Notes under the pieces: model-generated
What the model saw: the letters and a program-made list of their open reading frames with translations, nothing else
What the model was told of the DNA's origin: nothing
The model's database searches: none
Position numbers and translations under genes: made by a program
Assembly (NCBI GenBank): GCA_003024785.1
Contig: PUQB01000668.1
Coordinates: forward strand, 1-64,000
DNA from: Selaginella tamariscina
Lineage: Eukaryota; Streptophyta; Lycopodiopsida; Selaginellales; Selaginellaceae
Length of the DNA: 64,000 nt
Reading direction: 5' to 3'
Shown: positions 57,320 through 64,000 of the stretch, piece by piece
Numbering within the stretch: the first letter of the stretch is position 1
How the letters are laid out: each line of letters opens with the position of its first letter

Positions 57320-60300
57320 ATTGGTATCGGAGCCTATTCTCTGCGGTCAGTAGGACTACCTAAAGTGTAGTGTATTTTAGGGTTTAGTTAGTTCTAAATT
57401 TTTGAATACTCTATCACTTTCGGCTAACGTCTGAATTCTGCGCAGAGAGTTGGTCCTGAGATCTATAACTCTTCGAAAACATCTACTTAATAAGTGGGTG
57501 TGGGTTATGGACTCCAATGTCGAAGGTTGCACTCGGAAGGCAACTTCCAAGTTGCATGCCAGGTTACGTTTTCTCTAGGTTACTTCACCTTAAGGTTATC
57601 CAGGTTACTTTACCATATGTTTCCACAAGACATGGTGTGTTAGTTTGTTCTGGCTTACAAACTAAGTCTTGTGAAGTGGATCATGTGATATGCTAAGCTT
57701 ACCCATTATTGAAAATTTTTCTTTTTCTTTAAGGTGTTTGAATTTGGGATAACACATGATTTGGAAACAGACAATGTCCTTTGAGTTTTGGCTTATGTCA
57801 AGATTCAATATCGGATCCAACTGTAGTGTTCAAACGGGGAAAGACTTATGTTCAGAAGTGCATCTTTGACTTCGGGAGAAGGGGCATAATCAAACATAAG
57901 AATGAACACTACATTTTGACATAAAGTGTAAAATAAGCTCTTATTATAGTGCATGTTCCGAGAGTGTAACTCTAGAAGCAGACTATAGTGATGAACTTAT
58001 AATACAATGGAATGTCAAATATTGACATATGATAAATATGTTAAGCAATGGGTTTGAAGATCCAATGTAGTCAAAGTATTGTCTGATGTTCGCAATATTT
58101 TGATGACGCTAGCTGCAAGTAACATTAGGTGGAATAGTTTACTAAGTTCAAGTCACCTAATTTGAACCTTAGTACAACTTGAAACCTTAGTTAGTTGTAA
58201 GCGCGCACTCTGTATTCAAGTTAGCTAGCTCGACTAACTTGATTATGAAGTTGTCTCATAAGAGATCATGAGAAAACTTCGGATAATAGCTAGAGAATTT
58301 CGTTATCTTACCAATATCGGTTTTGGGATAGATGGCATGATCTATCAGAAAGAGTAATGTTGGAAACATACGTTTACATTTTCAGTTTACTGAGTAATAA
58401 GGACTTGCATAGTGAAGGCGTTCGGCGCACACTTGTGCATTTTCATTGTTAACTCTTTAATCTTGAAATCTGTAACGTTGTTTGCAATGTGGGGATAAGC
58501 TCTTGAACAAGGGTGATTCCTTGTTAGAAGAGCATGATTTGGGACTGCTTATTGACTAAGTAAGGAAACTTGCTAAGTTTAATAAGTTATGTGTGGTGTG
58601 TCAAATGAGTCAAGTTAGTCGGGTATACATTTTGGAGGTTTAAGTGCATGTACCTCCTCAGAGAGTCGGTGTTCGATGAGAATTAAAGTTGATATTGATT
58701 TTCAATATCAATTTATTTTAGAGTCGAATACGATTATTCAAAGATGGTTTCTTGACTCTGCATCATGGTCGCAAATGTGGGCACTTAAAGAATAAATAAA
58801 GTATGTATCTTCAATCTTTCGGAATATTGAAAAATAGAACTATTCTTGACTCAAGGTTTGATTGTATTCCTTGGGTTAGTTGTTAGTTCTATCTCAAGGT
58901 TTGATGGTGTTCCTTGAGTTGGTTCAATATTCTTGAAAGTATAATATTGTGTAGCGGGATTAGCTCAAGAAGATGGTGTCCCTTCTTGATGATTGTAGTT
59001 CAAGGTTCGTCCAATATCCGATTCGAGAATATGAGGTTTCCTATCACCTCATCTGTTGAGATATTTATATTCTAAACTTTGGCAAGAATTTGTGACAATC
59101 TTTTCAAGATTGGTTATAAATGACTTGTCAAAGTATGTATGATATCTCTTCAATATTGAGTTTGGAGCGCTCAATATCAAACTTGGTTATGATCACATGA
59201 GGTGGCCGTAATCATATAATATAAAGACTCAAGTGGATTTGAGTCTGACACTTTGGTAAGGCACTACCTTAGTGTTATAACTTGAAACGTGTTTTCAAGT
59301 TAGTTGAGAAATGAGACATTTCTCAATACATTGCTTGAGGGGCAATGGTACTTTCTGGATTGCTAGGTGTCTAGAGTGAATAATGTATCTTAGTTCAATG
59401 TACTGAACTAGATATTTTATTCATGTTTGGGGAGATCTATTGAATATAAGTATGACAAAACATGAAGTTGATATAACACTTCAGTGTTATGATAACATTT
59501 ATGTGGAGGTTTATATCTTACTAAATCATTAGATGAACCAGACACTAGTTCATGATTCCTCTTAGTCTCTGAACAAAGTTCCTCGAAATACTGTATAACA
59601 TTATATTTCCGTCTCAAAATTGAAGTTCGGTTCATGTAAACTAAGACCATATCTATAATGTAGTTGTAGCATTTCGATAAATTGATATGATTGTAAGTTT
59701 ATATCCACTAGTATAACAACTAGTTGATAAGCTTAGGATTTGAACGTTAAAACGATCATTATCCATTCGAAGTATCAATATCGAAATTGACTATTTATAG
59801 AATAAGGATTAGTTTTAAAAGATGTTTATCAAAAACACTAGTTGCTTCAATTAGTGAAATGCTATACTTCGGTATAGTGTTGAGAAACATTTACGAAATA
59901 AGTTTAAGAGTTGGAAATAAATATAATGTTATGGAGGCGTACAGTATTACGAGTTCAGGGAGACTCTTATCGTGGAAACTAAGTTTTTAAAATTCGTATT
60001 TTAAACTTAGTACGATAAGGAGTTAGGAAGTATTGAACGGCATCTAGTACGATGTGCTCTTTGGGAATGAGTACAATGAAAGTGACAATTAAGAGACATG
60101 TTATTAAAGTTGTCGATTGAGGCACTAGAGATGGGTTGAATTTCCTGGTTTCCACATCGGTTTGTAAGAAAGGTATGTTAGCTTATCTGGTCCCTGAACT
60201 GGTCGGTGTTATGAAAGAGTACAAAGTTGGTTGTGAAAGACGAATGGCAGTTGGCAAGACCTTGTTGTATACATGTGTACAGCCATGCGCCTCTGTGATC

Positions 60301-60995
60301 GCCTCTGGCCAGATTGACATGTTTACAGAGAACAGGGTTTTACGAATTGTACTCTTGTATCGGAAAAGAGCTTGATTCCGATAAAAGTCTCATACTTAGT
60401 CTGGCGTAGCTATATACTAATGAGAGATAGGTATAGTAGCAGACCCTTATGAAAAGGGGTAATGAGAAGCACCGAGGGATGCAGAGATATAAGCTATAAT
60501 ATCGTAACATGTGGGACCATTGGAAAATCAAAGAAAAGCGAAGGTGTTTGGTCAAGCATTTGAGAAGTGCTTGTTGTGCGCTAGATGACAGAGGTCATCA
60601 ACAGTTTAATATTAAGGAATAAAGCAAGTCTTTATTTCTTGTTAACCAAGGGGCCGGCAACAACACTAACTAGAGGCCTCCAATATAAATTCTAGTTAAG
60701 TAAAGAAATTAACCAGTGTTGTGTGCGTCGGGTGACAGACTTTGCAGACGTGCAAAAGGTCTCCAGGTGACTTCATGTCGCAGGTGGTGCCTCCGGCAGC
60801 TGGGTTTACGACTCAGTGAACGACGGTTCTGAAGTACTTGGCTTCGCGTAATGCAAGGGGGGTAATAAAATTATGTGAACTTTTGGCTAACTCCGCATAG
60901 AGTGATATGTTAGTTTTGGTTAGTTTTTTCTAACATTATCTAGTCTTGGAGTTGGACGTCAACGAGGACGTTGACATTTTCAAAGGCGGGGAGTG
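57320..60995 (+). mobile_element. LTR-A internal region, no gag-pol
   Basis: Starts with the tRNA-iMet primer-binding site and ends with the polypurine tract. All ORFs are short and unrecognised; the longest, near 60,136-60,375, has no domain I know. A diverged copy of its first two-thirds is at 1,391-3,570. Confidence 0.85.
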
Positions 60996-62760
60996 TGTCA
61001 TAGTTTTTACTATGACTCGACCCTTTACTTTGGACGTTGACTGTTGTTACCTACTGTACTATGTTGATGGACCCTAGATGTAGTGAGAAACAGGCCCGCT
61101 TAGTGCACTTGGGTTTAAGGGTAGTTCCGGCCGGTATCTTTAGTATGCAGAAACTCTAAGCGAAGTAGCACTTACCTTCTAGAAAACCCACCCCCAATTT
61201 TGACGTCCCGAATAGGCTGATTGGTCTTGCAGATGAGTTCGGCGTGTTAAGTAGGGTTAGGAACACCCTAGGGTTGACCTAACCCTAGGGTTGCCCTAAC
61301 CCACGCCCTAAAACCCCCACCCCCTTGGGTAGGGTTTAGGGGTAGGAGTAAGGGTGAGTTATAGGCTCATATTGCTAATTTATCTAAGGGGCTAGAATTC
61401 AGTGCCAGCCCACTAATACAAACAGGAAAAGAGGGGGGGGGGGCTCCGTCACATAAATAAGGTAGAGTATACGTAGGAGAGCTCCTGGGTTCATGAATGA
61501 GTTCGTTGCTCTTCTGCCGGTGCAAGCTTCAGCTTGTGTCGTTAAGGTACAACCCTCTGTTGTGCCGCCCTAACTTCCAGATGCCAGGGGTACGTCCCAC
61601 CTTCGGGGTAGCTTACCCTTAACGTTGGCGAATCCATGCCTGGGAGGTCTTGTCGGGATGCACGTTCCAAGAGGCAGAGGTTGAGGCTTGTCTCCAGCCT
61701 CCTCCTCCACGTCAAGCTAGGTGTAGCACTCACGGCCAAGCAAGGCACATCCGTGTCCTTGTCCAACTGTGGGCGTGGGATCTTGTTTGACAGGTTCACG
61801 TTACCTGGTTCCTGAGGGTTCATTGAGGGGTTCTAGAGTTGGCATTTAGGAACCACGTTTGTGGTACTTGGTGCAACTCTTGAATCTAAGGGCTATGGCA
61901 TGATAGCCCACATCTTGGAAGGCAGTGTCACATGGGGATGTGACACTGGGCTAAACGTCACATGGTACAACGCCCGAGGCACGCCCTTTGGGGTTATGTC
62001 ATGGGCTTGTCGCTAAGGGGTTGGATACTCTAGCAAACAGGCATGCTTGTGCTTGCACTAGGGTGCTAAGCCTTGGGCATCCGCTCGAGGGAGGTTAGGT
62101 CTCGTAACTAGGTGTGCTTTGGCACACTTGGCTAGGGGAGTGTTCTCCTTGGAATCCAGGGGTTGAACAACCTAAGCTCATTAGCAGAAGCCCTTTCGTA
62201 AGGCACTCGCAAGGTCATGTGCTTAGGGTTATCCCAAACCTAGCCTTAGGGAGTTTGCTTAGCAGAACACTCGTGTTCGCCTACGGCGCACACTCGTGTC
62301 CTCACTAAGTACTAGCCCTAGGTCTAGGGTGTAACTTGGCCACTCAAACCCTTAGGGGTTAGTCGTGGTTCAGGGTACCCCTTGTCGCCCTAAAGGGGTT
62401 GTACTCCCGGATGAGGGTGATTCCTCAAGGGGTAAGTGACAATGCCTTAGCTGTCACGGGGGTATGTGTGGAACACACGTCTCCTTGATGGGGGTTAGGG
62501 CATGAGCCTGTCTAGGTCTTCTAGGGCAAGACCCTAAGTCAACTAGGGTTATCCCTCAAGGGTTCTGGGGGCAGACATTCTAGGGAGACTTAGGCTAAAC
62601 CCTAAGTCTCTTGTCCACTTGGGCATTAGAGTCTAACCCTAGGGGTCGTTGGGGTTGTTCTGGGGAACTTAGCGTTGCTCACACAGGGTGATGACGCCGA
62701 ATGGCCACCTGGCAGCCACGTGTTGCCACGTGTTGGCCCTTTGGGTTTAAAACCCTGACA
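60996..62760 (+). repeat. LTR-A 3' LTR
   Basis: Matches 55,567-57,319 with scattered substitutions and small indels, including eleven G at 61,433-61,443 where the 5' LTR has eight. Confidence 0.93.
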
Positions 62761-63800
62761 GTGCATCATCGTCTAGGTTATTCCATTGGTGGATGTGGAT
62801 GCTTTTCACGGAACCAGTTACTGTTAGGAGTCTTATCATCTTTAGAACCCACACCTTTGCCTAGTCTTTACGAAATTAGGTTGACACAATGCTTGGAACC
62901 ATGGAGTCAATGGATAATAGATGCACTCAAGGCTCTTGAGTTAATTAAAGATGTTGATATTGATTTTCGGGACTATGTTGCAAAGTTCACAATGGTAAAG
63001 GATCTTCTTTATTTTTGGGACAAACCAATACATGTACTCCACTCGGTTGGTAATCCCATCATGCTATGTACCTTACTTTCTTCATGCTTTCCATGATGAC
63101 CCTCTCTCTGGTCATCTCGGGTTTCACAAAGTGTTGAACAAGTTACGTTCATGATTCTATTCGACATGACCTTCATCAATATTTGCAAACATGTCATCTT
63201 TATCAAGTTCGGAATTCTACTTCTTATAATGGTCATCTACAATCTATTCAAGTTCATCGTTCTTTTGAGCTTGTTGCATACGATCTCATTGGACTGTTTT
63301 CCGACAACGACAAAGGGAAACACATGCTATTGATCTATCAAACTATTTAACATAGTATATAGAGGTTTGGGCTCTTCTAGAGGCTAAGGCAACTCATGTG
63401 GTAGATTTCTTGTTTTATCAAGTGGTGTTAAAGCATGGATGTCTAAAGCATATTCTTTCATATCAAGGACCTCATTTCACAGCTGAACACCTTATCATCC
63501 AGAAACTAATGGTTTAGTGGAACGACTCAACCGAGTGTATGTTGTCTAAGTATGTGAATCAATGCAAGACCGATTGGGATCAGTTTTGCCCCTTCTTCAA
63601 TTTGTTTATGTGTCTTCTATCCACCAATCCATTGGAGTCTCCCATTTCATTCATTGTATGGTCGTTCCCATGTGTTTCCTTTTGATATTGATTCCCCTTC
63701 TTTTCATCTTATTTCGACAGATATACAAACATGTAAGCTGGTATTTAGATCAAACTCTTCTCGTATTGTGCAAAGAGATGTTAACAAAGTTATCTTATGC
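62761..63800 (+). pseudogene. Ty3/gypsy integrase relic (right half)
   Basis: Continues the pol interrupted at 55,566: HHRLGYSIGG at 62,766-62,795, then an HHCC-like segment (PLSGHLGFHKVLNKL near 63,103-63,147, LHQYLQTCHLYQ) and integrase-core fragments (SFELVAYDLI near 63,265-63,290, HPETNGLVERLN in a shifted frame near 63,490-63,530). Stops and frameshifts throughout. Confidence 0.75.
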
Positions 63801-64000
63801 TTAGAAGGTATAGCAATGACACTATAATGCTCGACATTCGTTTGTCCTTAATTATGTTGTGAGTGATAAAGTACTAGTCTTATATTTAAAAATGCATTCC
63901 AAAGGGTTGTCCTTTAGATTAATTTTCAAATAGTTTCTTTTATTCCATTGTACAAAGATTGGGTTCTCAAGTGTACACGATTCACAATTCAAATGGAGTG
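63801..64000. other. Retroelement 3' pol remnant, cut by window edge
   Basis: Probably the C-terminal pol region of the same gypsy relic (a YNARHSF-like segment near 63,820), too decayed to annotate. Confidence 0.35.

Larger units (their letters stand above)
55567..62760 (+). mobile_element. Intact non-autonomous LTR-A retrotransposon
   Basis: LTRs 55,567-57,319 (1,753 bp) and 60,996-62,760 (1,765 bp) are nearly identical and begin TGTCATAG and end CTGACA. Just inside the 5' LTR is TTGGTATCGGAGCC (57,321-57,334), a primer-binding site for initiator tRNA-Met with one mismatch. Just before the 3' LTR is CAAAGGCGGGGAGTG (60,981-60,995), a polypurine tract. The flanks are ATGCA (55,562-55,566) and GTGCA (62,761-62,765), a 5-bp duplication with one change. 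The 3.7-kb interior has no gag or pol, so it must be mobilised in trans. Confidence 0.95.

Overview
This is nuclear DNA from a land plant. The genes carry many very short spliceosomal introns (mostly about 50-120 bp). The families are plant ones: a TIR1/AFB auxin receptor, a wall-associated receptor-like kinase, a plastid fibrillin and S-adenosylmethionine synthetase. The transposons are plant-type Ty3/gypsy chromodomain retrotransposons. Tiny introns, tight gene spacing and gypsy-rich intergenic DNA suggest a lycophyte such as Selaginella; that is inference. Almost every conserved gene has one or more single-base indels at otherwise well-preserved positions, so I read most frameshifts as consensus errors and not as pseudogenisation.

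Layout. Bases 1-27,100 are nested LTR retrotransposons. Three families recur. LTR-A has a long LTR (about 1.75-2.05 kb) rich in CCCTAA-like motifs. Element B (10,152-15,857, minus strand) is a gypsy chromovirus with LTRs of about 380 bp, and one solo LTR of its family lies at 6,244-6,590. Element C (16,645-22,469, plus strand) is a gypsy chromovirus with LTRs of about 400 bp. B and C are both inserted into the same LTR-A copy, splitting it into pieces at 9,573-10,151, 15,858-16,644 and 22,470-23,000. A decayed minus-strand gypsy gag-pol follows (23,001-27,088) and itself carries an 834-bp insertion with terminal inverted repeats.

Bases 28,400-51,700 are a compact gene island with fourteen or fifteen genes: SAM synthetase, Rab geranylgeranyltransferase beta, a plastid PAP/fibrillin, a WAK-like receptor kinase, a RING+PHD protein, an STK11IP-like LRR protein, UTP23, TMA7, a FAM114-like protein, RNA polymerase subunit RPABC5/RPB10, a TIR1/AFB F-box protein, an unrecognised small lysine-rich protein, Rab GDI, mitochondrial ribosomal protein uL24m and a multi-pass membrane protein. 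Functional themes are Rab prenylation and recycling (RGGTB, GDI), ribosome biogenesis and translation (UTP23, TMA7, uL24m) and signalling (WAK, TIR1/AFB). They are not an operon. Several start codons have an AAACCCTA-type telo-box just upstream.

Bases 51,700-54,070 are AT-rich intergenic DNA with an (AT)n tract and a MITE-like hairpin. From 54,076 to the end is a decayed plus-strand gypsy pol. It is interrupted between RNase H and integrase by a young, coding-poor LTR-A element (55,567-62,760) with a near-perfect 5-bp target duplication.

The most unusual feature is the first intron of the small unrecognised gene (47,095-47,173). It is almost entirely a perfect 37-bp hairpin whose 3' arm runs 11 nt into the next exon, which is mirtron-like. 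The same gene is separated from Rab GDI by only about 180 bp, and that gap holds a tRNA-Lys-like, Pol III-type sequence.
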